A stretch of DNA of 64,000 bases from Lachnospiraceae bacterium. Its GTDB lineage: Bacteria > Bacillota > Clostridia > Lachnospirales > Lachnospiraceae. Positions 55,976 through 64,000 of the stretch are shown here, piece after piece. The notes under the pieces are model-generated. The model did no database searches. It was given only the letters and a program-made list of their open reading frames with translations, and was not told where the DNA came from. The position numbers and the translations under genes were made by a program. The number at the start of each line of letters is the position of its first letter. Within the stretch, counting starts at the first letter, position 1. Where the stretch lies: contig JAILNS010000015.1 in the NCBI GenBank assembly GCA_024691305.1, forward strand, positions 124,001 through 188,000, written 5' to 3'.

Positions 55976-56599
55976 ATGGACAGAAGAGAGATGCTTGATT
56001 ACGGTTTAACTTTTCCTTTTACATATGAGGATGCCCCGTTTAAGGATAAGAACTGGCAGCTTATAAGGTATTCACCCAATAAAAAAGCATTTTTGTGGTC
56101 TTATGAACTTGACGGACACCTGTGTATAAATGTTAAATGTGAGCCGGATAAGGCTTATTACTGGCGACAAATATATAAATCGGTCATACCGGGTTATCAT
56201 CAGAATAAAGACCATTGGAATACAATTATATTGGACGGCACTGTGCCTGAAGATGCGGTTAAACTTATGATCGCAGACAGTTACGATCTGATATCGGACA
56301 GCCCTACGAGAAGAATATATGAGGCCGTACAAAAGATTCCTCGGGGAAAAGTCGCTACTTATAAGACTATTGCTGGGTTGGCCGGAGATCCTAAAATGGC
56401 CAGGGCAGTCGGAAACGCCTTGCACAAAAATCCGGATCCCGAAAAGACGCCTTGTTACAGGGTAGTAAACTCCAAAGGTGAACTTGCCGAAGCCTTTGTT
56501 TTTGGCGGGGAAGATGTACAGGCTGATATGCTTAAAAAAGACGGGATCGAGGTTAATGACGGTAAAGTGGATCTTAAAAGATTCGGATGGGAAGGTTAA
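55976..56599 (+). CDS. MmcQ/YjbR-like domain fused to an MGMT-like DNA-binding domain
   Basis: Residues 1-105 form an MmcQ/YjbR (DUF419-type) domain. Residues about 110-207 are an O6-alkylguanine-DNA alkyltransferase-like domain: helix-turn-helix IPRGKVATYKTIAGLAG, then TPCYRVVN with Cys160, followed by FVFGG. The usual active site is PCHRV; here the His next to the Cys is Tyr161. ATL proteins have Trp at the Cys position, which is not the case here. It may repair or only recognise alkylated guanine. A short gap of 8 bases separates it from the hydrolase. Confidence 0.82.
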   Translation: MDRREMLDYGLTFPFTYEDAPFKDKNWQLIRYSPNKKAFLWSYELDGHLCINVKCEPDKAYYWRQIYKSVIPGYHQNKDHWNTIILDGTVPEDAVKLMIADSYDLISDSPTRRIYEAVQKIPRGKVATYKTIAGLAGDPKMARAVGNALHKNPDPEKTPCYRVVNSKGELAEAFVFGGEDVQADMLKKDGIEVNDGKVDLKRFGWEG

Positions 56600-56600
56600 A

Positions 56601-56627
56601 AAGCGGGGTGCAATACCCCGCCTTTTT
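56601..56627. terminator. Bidirectional terminator between MmcQ-MGMT and CPBP genes
   Basis: A 7-bp GC-rich stem (56603-56609 with 56615-56621, loop GCAAT) flanked by an A5 tract before and a T5 tract after, serving two convergent genes. Confidence 0.85.
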
Positions 56628-56628
56628 A

Positions 56629-57552
56629 TTATATTAGTCCTAAAGAAGTTATGATTATAATAGCAATACCGAGAATGGCTGATATCGCATACGGAAGTGT
56701 TATTACTTTTTCTTTGTTACCCTTAAATATATTTTTCAGAATGTCGAGACGGCCCTCATGATGAGCTGCCCATATCGATACTCCTACCACAAGTGCGCCG
56801 CACACACCTGCAATGAACATATATACTATAAGTATCATCATATACTGGGAAGTTGATATTTCATCCAGGGGATTTGATGAATACATTTCCGGCATGATCG
56901 AGTTGACAACCAAAAGTTTGATGACCTGATCCGTATTTAAGACCATATGGATGATGATAGAACTAAGTATCGATCCTGTAGCATATACGGCAAGTGCAAG
57001 AAAGATGCCCAGAACAGCAGCATATATAAACTGGTTCAGATTCATATGGAATATGCCGAATGTGATCCCGCTCAGTATCATTGCAATAATCGGTGCCATA
57101 TCTTTTTTTAATCCTCTGAAGATAAGGCCTCTGCAGACAAGTTCTTCACTTATCGGACCGAGTATTCCCACACAAAGGATGACCGCAGCAGGAGAATAGG
57201 CAAATATCTTATCGGTGTTTTCCATTATCACATTGGTTGTGAACAAGGTTGATAAAAGATTAAAGAATAATGTTATCGGAATGCATAAGAGTCCGTAGAC
57301 GATCATTAAAAAAACTGTTCCTGTCTTAATTTTCTTTAAGCCTATGATGTCTGATATCTTTTCCTTGTCTTTTAAATATACTATGATCAGACATATAACT
57401 CCGGGAACTAACATAAGAAGCTGACCCAGCAAAAGATTAAGTGCTCCTGACAGATTTTTCGTAAAACCGGGAATAGACAGGGCTATTAAGGTAAATGCGA
57501 CATGCAGGGTGATTATCGCAAACATAAGCCAACCGGCATTTTTTTTATTCAT
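56629..57552 (-). CDS. CPBP family intramembrane glutamic endopeptidase
   Basis: 307-residue polytopic membrane protein of the CPBP (Abi/CAAX) family. The conserved motifs are SEELVCRGLIFRG (EExxxR) and FGIFHMNLNQF (FxxxH), plus a later His in a membrane helix. Members process membrane proteins or serve in bacteriocin immunity; the role here is unknown, and no bacteriocin genes are adjacent. GGAGG precedes the ATG on the minus strand. Confidence 0.88.
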   Translation of the reverse strand: MNKKNAGWLMFAIITLHVAFTLIALSIPGFTKNLSGALNLLLGQLLMLVPGVICLIIVYLKDKEKISDIIGLKKIKTGTVFLMIVYGLLCIPITLFFNLLSTLFTTNVIMENTDKIFAYSPAAVILCVGILGPISEELVCRGLIFRGLKKDMAPIIAMILSGITFGIFHMNLNQFIYAAVLGIFLALAVYATGSILSSIIIHMVLNTDQVIKLLVVNSIMPEMYSSNPLDEISTSQYMMILIVYMFIAGVCGALVVGVSIWAAHHEGRLDILKNIFKGNKEKVITLPYAISAILGIAIIIITSLGLI

Positions 57553-57674
57553 GTTTTCCTCCGTTCGATTTTTGTTTATAATTATGGAGATAAGTATATC
57601 ACATAATCATTTTATATTTTAGATTATATTAAAACACCGGTAACAGCCAGATCCAAACATAAGGAGAGATACAT

Positions 57675-57914
57675 ATGAATATGAACAATTTTAATCCACA
57701 GATGCTTCTTGCCGCAATGTCATCATTTAACACATTTAAATCAAATCACCCTAAGTTTGTAAATTTTATCGATATGATCTTCAAAACGGGTCTTCCTGAG
57801 GGCAGTATCATTGAGATAAGTGTTACCAAACCCGGTGAAGAGAAAATGACCACCAATATGAAGGTTCTCGAGTCAGACATAGAGCTTATGAATGCACTTA
57901 AGGATCAGGACTAA
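57675..57914 (+). CDS. Small conserved-looking protein, unknown function
   Basis: 79 residues, no family recognised. Soluble, with a helical N-terminal half (FNPQMLLAAMSSFNTFKSNH) and a strand-rich second half (SIIEISVTKPG). AAGGAG lies 8 bases before the ATG and the frame is compact between neighbours, so it is very likely real. It is 9 bases upstream of the GreA-like gene, suggesting a shared transcript. Confidence 0.75.
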   Translation: MNMNNFNPQMLLAAMSSFNTFKSNHPKFVNFIDMIFKTGLPEGSIIEISVTKPGEEKMTTNMKVLESDIELMNALKDQD

Positions 57915-57923
57915 GGAGCAAAA

Positions 57924-58424
57924 ATGCACGATAAACTTACAAGATCCGATATACGTAAGATGGAGGAAGAGATAGATCACAGAAAACTGGTCGTACGTCC
58001 CAAGGCTCTCGAAGATTTAAAAACCGCACGTGCACAGGGTGATCTGTCCGAAAACTTTGAATATTACGCTGCCAAAAGATTCAAAAATCAAAATGAAAGC
58101 CGTATAAGATATCTTGAAAATATGATCAAAACGGCACACATAATCGATGATTCTTCGGCAGAAGACGAAGTCGGGATGAACAATACCGTGACAGTTGAAT
58201 ATCAGGACGATAAAAGTACCCAGGACTTAAAGATTGTGACCACAGTCAGAGCCAACTCACTGGGCGGATATATTACCACCGAATCGCCTTTGGGAAAGGC
58301 ACTTATCGGACATCACGCAGGAGATCTCGTACATGTTAAAACAGACACCGGGATCGAATACGACGTAAAAGTCTTAAAGATCGTAAATACCGATGATTCG
58401 GGTGATGAAATAAACAGTTACTGA
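57924..58424 (+). CDS. greA: GreA/GreB family transcript cleavage factor
   Basis: 166 residues: N-terminal coiled coil with the tip motif GDLSENFEYYAAK (near 38-50; acidic residues that reach the polymerase active site), and C-terminal FKBP-like domain with SPLGKALIGHHAGD. It rescues backtracked RNA polymerase by stimulating transcript cleavage. The match is good, though the tip differs slightly from the usual NAEY, and a paralogous housekeeping greA may exist elsewhere. Ribosome site AAGGAG. Confidence 0.9.
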   Translation: MHDKLTRSDIRKMEEEIDHRKLVVRPKALEDLKTARAQGDLSENFEYYAAKRFKNQNESRIRYLENMIKTAHIIDDSSAEDEVGMNNTVTVEYQDDKSTQDLKIVTTVRANSLGGYITTESPLGKALIGHHAGDLVHVKTDTGIEYDVKVLKIVNTDDSGDEINSY

Positions 58425-58448
58425 TAGTAATGATCTGTGGAGGTAAAT

Positions 58449-59834
58449 ATGTCTATAGTTGGTACATTTATGGTCCCGCATCCGCCTATGATAGTACCCG
58501 AGGTCGGTAAAGGGAGCGAAAAACAGATAGAAAAGACGATACGTGCATATGAGCAGGTTGCAGAGGAGATTGCAAAGCTAAAACCGGATACCGTTATAAT
58601 ATCCAGTCCTCATGCTATCATGTATGCCGATTATTTTCATATATCTCCCGGAAAAGGGGCAAAAGGATCATTTGCGGATTTTAGAGCCCGGGAAGTAAGA
58701 TTCGATGTTGACTATGATACGAATCTTACAGATGCGATATGTGATCTGGCATATGAGTATACTTTTCCCGCAGGTACCGAAGGTGAGAGAAGTACAGAAC
58801 TTGATCATGGTACTATGGTTCCCTTGTATTTCATAAGACAAAAACTTGAGTCTTTTAAGATCATACGCATTGGTCTTTCAGGTTTATCATTGGCCAAACA
58901 CTATCAGTTTGGTCAGGTCATACAAGAGGCAGTTGAAAAAACAGGGACAAGGGCTGTTTATGTTGCAAGCGGTGATCTTTCACATAAATTACAGTCCTAC
59001 GGACCTTACGGTTTTGCTAAAGAAGGACCTCAATATGATGAACGTATAATGGATGTGTGCGAAAGGGGAGCATTTGACGAACTTTTTGATTTTGATGAGA
59101 GCTTTTGTGAGAAGGCTTCCGAATGCGGTCACAGATCTTTTGTGATAATGGCCGGTGCTTTAGACGGACAAAGTGTTAAGTCAAAGAAACTGTCCCATGA
59201 GGATGTTACGGGGGTCGGCTACGGAATATGTACTTTTTATCCCGATGGACCGGATCCGGAGAGAAGATTTCTTGATAAGTATATGAACAGGGTTAAGGAG
59301 GAACTTAAGATAAAAAAAGACAGTTCAGATGAATATGTAAAACTTGCAAGAAAAACGATAGAGACATATATCACATCGGGTGAGATCATTGATATTCCGG
59401 ATGGGCTTGGTGAAGATATGACCAAAAGACAGGCGGGTGCATTTGTATCTATCCATGAACACGGAAGATTACGCGGATGTATAGGTACGATACTTCCCAC
59501 TACGCCTTGTGTCGCAAAAGAGATAATAAATAATGCAATATCCGCCTCGACCAAAGACCCCAGATTTGATCCGATAGAAGCCGATGAACTCATGTTTCTT
59601 GAAATAAATGTCGATGTGCTTGGCGAACCCGAAGATATAGATTCCAAAGAACAGCTTGATGTTAAACGTTACGGAGTTATAGTCAGTACTGCATTTAAGA
59701 GAGGACTTCTGTTACCGGATCTTGACGGTGTCGACAGCGTCGAACAGCAGATAGAAATAGCAAAACAAAAAGCCGGTATCGTACCGGGGGAGAAGGTCAA
59801 ACTGCAAAGGTTTGAGGTCGTAAGGCATTATTGA
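58449..59834 (+). CDS. amrA: AmmeMemoRadiSam proteins B and A in one chain (Memo-like plus AMMECR1)
   Basis: Residues about 1-260 are a class III extradiol dioxygenase/Memo-like domain ([12 protein letters not shown], then [13 protein letters not shown] and ASGDLSHKL, histidines suitable for a metal site). Residues about 290-461 are an AMMECR1 domain with [10 protein letters not shown]. The two domains occur as separate AmrB and AmrA in other bacteria, together with a radical-SAM AmrS; the function of the system is unsolved. No radical-SAM partner is encoded nearby. The ATG with GGAGG 5 bases before it is used rather than the earlier GTG. Confidence 0.88.
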   Translation: MSIVGTFMVPHPPMIVPEVGKGSEKQIEKTIRAYEQVAEEIAKLKPDTVIISSPHAIMYADYFHISPGKGAKGSFADFRAREVRFDVDYDTNLTDAICDLAYEYTFPAGTEGERSTELDHGTMVPLYFIRQKLESFKIIRIGLSGLSLAKHYQFGQVIQEAVEKTGTRAVYVASGDLSHKLQSYGPYGFAKEGPQYDERIMDVCERGAFDELFDFDESFCEKASECGHRSFVIMAGALDGQSVKSKKLSHEDVTGVGYGICTFYPDGPDPERRFLDKYMNRVKEELKIKKDSSDEYVKLARKTIETYITSGEIIDIPDGLGEDMTKRQAGAFVSIHEHGRLRGCIGTILPTTPCVAKEIINNAISASTKDPRFDPIEADELMFLEINVDVLGEPEDIDSKEQLDVKRYGVIVSTAFKRGLLLPDLDGVDSVEQQIEIAKQKAGIVPGEKVKLQRFEVVRHY

Positions 59835-59846
59835 TAAGGAGATGAT

Positions 59847-60281
59847 ATGCGGGCAGTTGTCACAAGAGTTAAGGAAGCTTCAGTCACTATAGACGGTGTT
59901 GTAAAAGGAAAAATAGATAAAGGTCTTATGGTCCTTTTAGGTGTCCATAAAGATGATGATGAAGAAAAGGCACGCTGGGTAGCTGACCGTATATGCGGAT
60001 TAAGGATATTTGAAGACGAGCAGGGCAAGATGAACATTAATCCACAAGATGCGGGCGCTTCGATCCTCATTATAAGCCAGTTTACTCTTTATGCCGACAT
60101 CTCTTCCAGAAGACCGGGATTTTCCGATGCTGCCAGACCCGATACAGCCATACCTCTCTATGAACTCGTAATAAAGGAATGCAAAGACAGAGGATTTGAT
60201 GTTGAAACCGGTGAATTCGGCGCAGATATGCAGGTAATGTCGGTAAATGACGGCCCTGTGACTATAGTAGTTGAGAAGTGA
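59847..60281 (+). CDS. dtd: D-aminoacyl-tRNA deacylase
   Basis: Removes D-amino acids, and glycine mischarged on tRNA-Ala, from tRNA. It has both signature motifs of the family: SQFTLYAD (SQxT motif) near residue 76 and NDGPVT near 136, which form the composite active site across the dimer. The length is 144. AAGGAG precedes the ATG. Its gene is in a cluster with the AMMECR1 fusion and GreA-like factor. Confidence 0.95.
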   Translation: MRAVVTRVKEASVTIDGVVKGKIDKGLMVLLGVHKDDDEEKARWVADRICGLRIFEDEQGKMNINPQDAGASILIISQFTLYADISSRRPGFSDAARPDTAIPLYELVIKECKDRGFDVETGEFGADMQVMSVNDGPVTIVVEK

Positions 60282-60311
60282 ATAAATATTTGGCCTGATA
60301 AAATAAATATG

Positions 60312-60339
60312 TTGACAGGCAGTTCGGACTTATGATAAG
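60312..60339 (+). promoter_or_regulatory. Promoter of the tryptophan T-box transcript
   Basis: A perfect TTGACA -35 (60312-60317) with GATAAG (60334-60339) as -10 after 16 bp. The -10 is modest, but the position, just before the T-box stem I, is right. Confidence 0.55.
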
Positions 60340-60356
60340 TTTTTATAAACCGTTGA

Positions 60357-60618
60357 TGAAGAGTGAGTAGACATTACCTCCTTATCATGAGAGAGTTGCG
60401 GATGGTGAGATCGCAATGTTAAGTGTGATGATCGAATGGACTTCAGAGGGCGACCTGAAATGCTAAGGCAAAGTATGGAAGACGGAGTTTTGGTCTTCGT
60501 TATCAAAACCGGGCATATGACAGTATGCACTAAGTGGGTGTGGAATACACCAAGCCGGGTGGCACCGCAGGTAAATAATACCTGTCCCAGCAGTTACAAC
60601 TGTAGGGACAGGTTTTTT
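60357..60618 (+). ncRNA. Tryptophan-specific T-box riboswitch
   Basis: Fills the only gene-free stretch above 300 bases. Stem I closes with TGAAG (60357-60361) and CTTCA (60441-60445), and contains AGAGAG and GGTGAG motifs. The specifier loop has GAA-TGG-A with UGG (Trp codon) at 60437-60439. The T-box GGGTGGCACCGC (60557-60568) contains UGGC, which pairs with GCCA, matching a tRNA with discriminator G as in bacterial tRNA-Trp. A terminator stem ACCTGTCCC/GGGACAGGT (60580-60588 with 60605-60613) plus T6 ends the element. Uncharged tRNA-Trp should favour read-through into trpB. Confidence 0.93.
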
Positions 60619-60679
60619 GTATTTAAAGCCTGTTCCGAAATGGTGAAGACGAGGTAAATACCTCGCAAAAGGAGGAAAA

Positions 60680-62055
60680 ATGAGCGAAAAAACAATCCCT
60701 TACAAAATTTACTTGGAAGAAGACGAGATGCCTAAGTCCTGGTATAACTTAAGGGCTGATATGAAAAATAAGCCCGCACCGCTTCTTAACCCCGGTACCG
60801 GACAGCCGCTTACCGCAGAAGAACTTACACCCATATTCTGTGAAGAACTTGTAAAACAGGAACTTGATAATGATACACCTCTTGTAGAGATCCCTGCCGA
60901 GATCAGAGACTTTTATAAGATGTATCGTCCTTCACCGCTTGTAAGAGCTTACTGTCTTGAAGAAAAACTTCAAACTCCCGCAAAGATCTATTATAAGTTC
61001 GAAGGAAACAATACAAGCGGTTCCCATAAGTTAAATTCAGCCATAGCTCAGGCATATTATGCCAAGAAGCAGGGGCTTAAAGGTGTTACGACCGAAACAG
61101 GTGCAGGACAGTGGGGAACAGCTCTTTCAATGGCTTGTTCATATCTCGGACTTGACTGTAAAGTATATATGGTTAAGGTTTCTTACGAACAGAAACCTTT
61201 CAGAAGAGAAGTTATGAGAACCTACGGAGCTTCTGTTGTTCCTTCACCTTCGGAAACGACCGAAGTTGGCAAGAAGATACTTGCAGAGCATCCGGGAACA
61301 ACAGGAAGTCTTGGCTGTGCTATATCTGAAGCAGTGGAAGTTGCTACCAAGAACCCCGGATACAGATATGTTCTCGGAAGCGTTTAAATCAGGTTCTTCT
61401 CCATCAGTCCGTTATAGGTCTTGAAACCAAGACAGCACTTGACAAATATGGTATAAAGCCCGATATCATAATCGGTTGTGCAGGCGGCGGATCAAACCTT
61501 GGCGGACTTATCGCTCCGTTTATGGGACAGAAGTTAAGAGGTGAAGCCGATTATCGCATCATCGCCGTTGAGCCTGCATCATGCCCGAGCTTTACACGCG
61601 GAACATATGCATATGATTTCTGTGATACCGGAATGATCTGTCCTCTTGCCAAGATGTATACACTCGGAAGCAGCTTCATCCCTTCGGCAAATCATGCAGG
61701 TGGTCTTAGATTCCACGGTATGAGCTCGATCCTTTCACAGTTATATCATGACGGATACATGGAAGCTGTAAGTGTTGAACAGACCTCTGTATTTGAAGCT
61801 GCACAGCAGTTTGCAAGGGTTGAGGGAATCCTTCCCGCACCCGAGAGTGCACATGCGATAAGAGCAGCGATCGATGAGGCTCTTAAATGCAAAGAAACCG
61901 GCGAGGTAAAGACTATAGTATTCGGCCTTACCGGAACAGGATACTTTGATATGGTAGCATATCAGAAGTTTAATGACGGTGAGATGAGCGACTATATCCC
62001 TACCGATGAAGATATCGCTGCATCCGTAGCAAAACTTCCCAAGGTAGAGGGCTGA
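60680..62055 (+). pseudogene. trpB: Tryptophan synthase beta-like (TrpB2 type), broken by a one-base frameshift
   Basis: The frame from 60680 ends at a TAA at 61385-61387 after 235 residues (LGSV-stop). The rest of the protein continues in the -1 frame from 61384 (TTA AAT CAG...) to 62055, so adding one T to the TTT run at 61383-61385 restores a full 458-residue TrpB2: PLP lysine Lys117 in NTSGSHKLNSA, phosphate-binding GCAGGGSNLGG, and no other defects. TrpB2 enzymes join indole and serine to make tryptophan. The Trp T-box upstream supports the role. Both halves are otherwise well conserved, so a sequencing error or very recent mutation is likelier than an old pseudogene. Confidence 0.88.
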
Positions 62056-62096
62056 TACGATTCCTGTGCCGGGATTAATGTAATGATATAGACCAA

Positions 62097-62135
62097 AATA
62101 AGCCTCTTGTGCTAACATTGCATGAGAGGCTTATT
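62097..62135 (+). promoter_or_regulatory. Hairpin covering the ribosome site of the NUDIX gene
   Basis: An 11-bp stem (62097-62107 with 62125-62135) has an inner GTGC/GCAT helix. The 3' arm contains GAGAGG (62124-62129), the only Shine-Dalgarno candidate for the ATG at 62138. No T-run follows, so it is a weak terminator at best; translational control is possible. Confidence 0.55.
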
Positions 62136-62137
62136 CT

Positions 62138-62608
62138 ATGAAAAATACTACTCTGATATATCTGAAAAAAGAAAATAAATATCTGATGATGTTTCGTAAC
62201 AAAAAAGATGACGATCCGAATATGGGTAAATGGATAGGGGTCGGAGGCAGGATAGAAGAAGGCGAGACACCCAAAGAGTGTGCCATGCGTGAAATTTATG
62301 AGGAAACCGGGCTGGTTCCATACAGTATCACGTTTCGAGGCATCGTTTTTTTTATTAACACATTATATGAAACCGAGTATATGTTCTTATATACATCGGA
62401 TGACCTGGATCCTGAAGCGACAGGCGATAAGTTTGACTGTGATGAAGGTACTCTTGAATGGGTTGACCTTAATAAGATCGATGAGATAAATCTCTGGGAG
62501 GGCGACAGATTTTTTCTCAAACTTCTTGAAGACGGAGCACCTCCGTTTTTTATGACTCTTAAGTATGAAGGCGATAAGCTTACGGATCATGATTATACAT
62601 TTATCTAA
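62138..62608 (+). CDS. NUDIX hydrolase, 8-oxo-dGTP diphosphatase-like
   Basis: 156 residues. The Nudix box G(x5)E(x7)REUxEExGU is present as GGRIEEGETPKEC followed by REIYEETGL (near 36-57), with metal-binding Glu residues intact. The N-terminus (MKNTTLIYLKKENKYLMMF) matches MutT-like 8-oxo-dGTP diphosphatases of Firmicutes, which clean oxidised nucleotides. The substrate is inferred only from similarity. Confidence 0.9.
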   Translation: MKNTTLIYLKKENKYLMMFRNKKDDDPNMGKWIGVGGRIEEGETPKECAMREIYEETGLVPYSITFRGIVFFINTLYETEYMFLYTSDDLDPEATGDKFDCDEGTLEWVDLNKIDEINLWEGDRFFLKLLEDGAPPFFMTLKYEGDKLTDHDYTFI

Positions 62609-62713
62609 AATAAAAAGATAATTGATCCGTGTCTTCTTTATGCAGATGAATATTTATGATATACTTAAACAGTTTGAAATACTACAGTCGGTAATTTAAG
62701 AGGAATTATAATT

Positions 62714-63973
62714 ATGGGAATGACTATGACTCAGAAGATCCTCGCTGCACATGCCCATTTGGACAGTGTAGCAGCCGGTGATCTTATAGAAGCGGATCTT
62801 GATCTTGTACTCGGAAATGATATCACGAGTCCTGTTGCGATCAAGGAAATGGACAAGATGAAAGTTGACGGTGTGTTTGATAAGGACAAGATCGCACTCG
62901 TTCCCGATCATTTTGTGCCCAATAAGGATATCAAATCCGCAGAACATTGCAAATGTGTAAGGGATTTCGCAATCAAAAACGATATAACGAATTATTTTGA
63001 AGTAGGCAAAATGGGTATAGAACATGCTCTTTTGCCCGAAAAAGGACTTACAGTTGCTGGCGATGTGATCATAGGAGCGGATTCACATACCTGTACTTAC
63101 GGAGCTTTGGGAGCATTTTCTACAGGCGTCGGATCTACGGATATGGCTGCCGGTATGGCCACAGGTAAGGCTTGGTTTAAAGTTCCCGGGGCTATCAGAT
63201 TTAATATAGTCGGAGAAAAGGCACCTTATATAAGCGGAAAAGATGTCATACTGCATATAATCGGAATGATCGGTGTTGACGGTGCTTTATATAAATCCAT
63301 GGAATTTACCGGTGACGGGATAAAGAATCTTACCATGGATGACAGATTCACGATCGCCAATATGGCTATAGAAGCAGGTGGAAAAAACGGTATATTCCCT
63401 GTAGATGACGAGGCTCTTAAGTATATGAAGGAACACTCAACGAAGACTCCTGTCATATATGAAGCCGACTCCGATGCAGTCTATGATGCGGAATATACCA
63501 TAGATCTTGGTAAACTCCGTCCTACAGTTGCTTTTCCTCATTTACCGGAGAATACCAGAACCATAGATGAGGTCGGAGAGGTTAAGATCGATCAGGTAGT
63601 TATAGGATCGTGCACAAACGGACGCATGGATGATATGCGTATAGCTGCTGATATACTTAAAGGAAGAAAAGTTGCTGACGGTATCAGATGTATAGTAATA
63701 CCCGCCACCCAGCAGATATATTTGGACTGTATCAAAGAGGGACTGCTTACCATATTCGTTGAAGCAGGAGCGGTCGTATCCACGCCAACGTGTGGACCGT
63801 GCCTTGGTGGATATATGGGTGTCATGGCAGCCGGTGAAAGATGTGTGTCCACTACAAACCGTAATTTTGTCGGACGAATGGGACATGTTGAATCGGAAGT
63901 TTATCTGGCAAGTCCGGCAGTTGCTGCTGCCAGTGCCGTTACGGGATATATTTCATCACCCGAAGCTTTATAA
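62714..63973 (+). CDS. leuC: 3-isopropylmalate dehydratase large subunit
   Basis: Aconitase-family enzyme that isomerises 2- to 3-isopropylmalate in leucine synthesis. The 419-residue length and sequence fit the type 2 (short, archaeal-like) LeuC used with a separate small LeuD. The [4Fe-4S] ligands are in GSCTNGR (near 300) and TCGPCLGG (near 358, two Cys). ADSHTCTYG is the substrate loop. AGAGGAA lies 8 bases before the ATG; an alternative ATG two codons on cannot be excluded. The next gene starts 13 bases after the stop. Confidence 0.95.
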   Translation: MGMTMTQKILAAHAHLDSVAAGDLIEADLDLVLGNDITSPVAIKEMDKMKVDGVFDKDKIALVPDHFVPNKDIKSAEHCKCVRDFAIKNDITNYFEVGKMGIEHALLPEKGLTVAGDVIIGADSHTCTYGALGAFSTGVGSTDMAAGMATGKAWFKVPGAIRFNIVGEKAPYISGKDVILHIIGMIGVDGALYKSMEFTGDGIKNLTMDDRFTIANMAIEAGGKNGIFPVDDEALKYMKEHSTKTPVIYEADSDAVYDAEYTIDLGKLRPTVAFPHLPENTRTIDEVGEVKIDQVVIGSCTNGRMDDMRIAADILKGRKVADGIRCIVIPATQQIYLDCIKEGLLTIFVEAGAVVSTPTCGPCLGGYMGVMAAGERCVSTTNRNFVGRMGHVESEVYLASPAVAAASAVTGYISSPEAL

Positions 63974-63985
63974 GAGGATAAGATC

Positions 63986-64000
63986 ATGGAAAATGCAAAA
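63986..64000 (+). CDS. Start of a gene cut by the window end, probably leuD
   Basis: An ATG follows AGAGGA by about 8 bases, 13 bases after leuC; only five codons (MENAK) are visible. Small-subunit leuD normally follows leuC, so this is inferred from context. Confidence 0.5.

Noticed and set aside
60282..60330. Terminator after dtd (GCCTG...CAGGC)
   Set aside because: The loop is 18 bases, the stem 5 bp and no U-run follows.
61376..61395. Programmed -1 frameshift in trpB
   Set aside because: No X XXY YYZ slippery heptamer and no obvious stimulatory structure; a missing T in a homopolymer explains the break more simply.

Overview
The window is a gene-dense, AT-rich stretch of a low-GC Gram-positive chromosome, most likely an anaerobic Lachnospiraceae bacterium close to Butyrivibrio or Pseudobutyrivibrio. 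This rests on AGGAGG-type ribosome sites with frequent TTG and GTG starts, a tryptophan T-box leader, class III (oxygen-sensitive) ribonucleotide reductase, class B sortase, heavy use of c-di-GMP and phosphorelay proteins, and a large family 2 glycoside hydrolase. Species cannot be fixed from the sequence alone. No tRNA, rRNA, CRISPR array, insertion sequence, prophage or integrase was found.

Layout. 1-6.4 kb: the 3' part of a GH2 beta-glycosidase with tandem C-terminal carbohydrate-binding-like modules, facing a heterodimeric ABC exporter pair across a shared bidirectional terminator. 6.5-9.6 kb: galE and glmS (sugar nucleotide and amino sugar supply). 9.6-13.8 kb: an overlapping run of REC-GGDEF*-EAL, Hpt, RsmF-like rRNA methyltransferase and RluF-like pseudouridine synthase. 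14-19 kb: ligA, then nrdD-nrdG under a promoter whose -35 and -10 are each covered by an NrdR box. 19-27.5 kb: argH, asd, a second GGDEF*-EAL protein, an ATPase, topoisomerase III and a beta-helix protein. 27.6-32.8 kb: an ABC uptake system of the Trp/Tyr-transporter type and a 755-residue protein with a cNMP-binding-like N-terminus. 32.9-39.7 kb: uracil permease, upp, two small envelope proteins, then ilvB, two different ilvN-type regulatory subunits and ilvC, apparently one long transcription unit.

39.9-47.5 kb is the most unusual part: a four-gene signalling operon with two membrane hybrid histidine kinases (the second contains a DegV fatty-acid-binding domain and an Hpt domain), a double-receiver protein and a REC-GGDEF diguanylate cyclase with an intact active site and an I-site. 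It is a self-contained phosphorelay with c-di-GMP as a likely output; two EAL proteins elsewhere in the window can degrade the same messenger. 47.5-56.6 kb: a MATE transporter with an in-frame stop at codon 3 of the start best placed behind its ribosome site, nadD, a sortase B carried on a lipoprotein-like signal, a CgeB-like glycosyltransferase, an ECF S-component, a protein of unknown function, DUF3783, an alpha/beta hydrolase and an MmcQ-MGMT fusion. 56.6-64 kb: a CPBP protease, a 79-residue unknown, a GreA-like factor, a Memo-AMMECR1 fusion, dtd, a Trp T-box controlling a trpB2 gene broken by a one-base frameshift, a NUDIX hydrolase, and leuC with the first codons of what is probably leuD.
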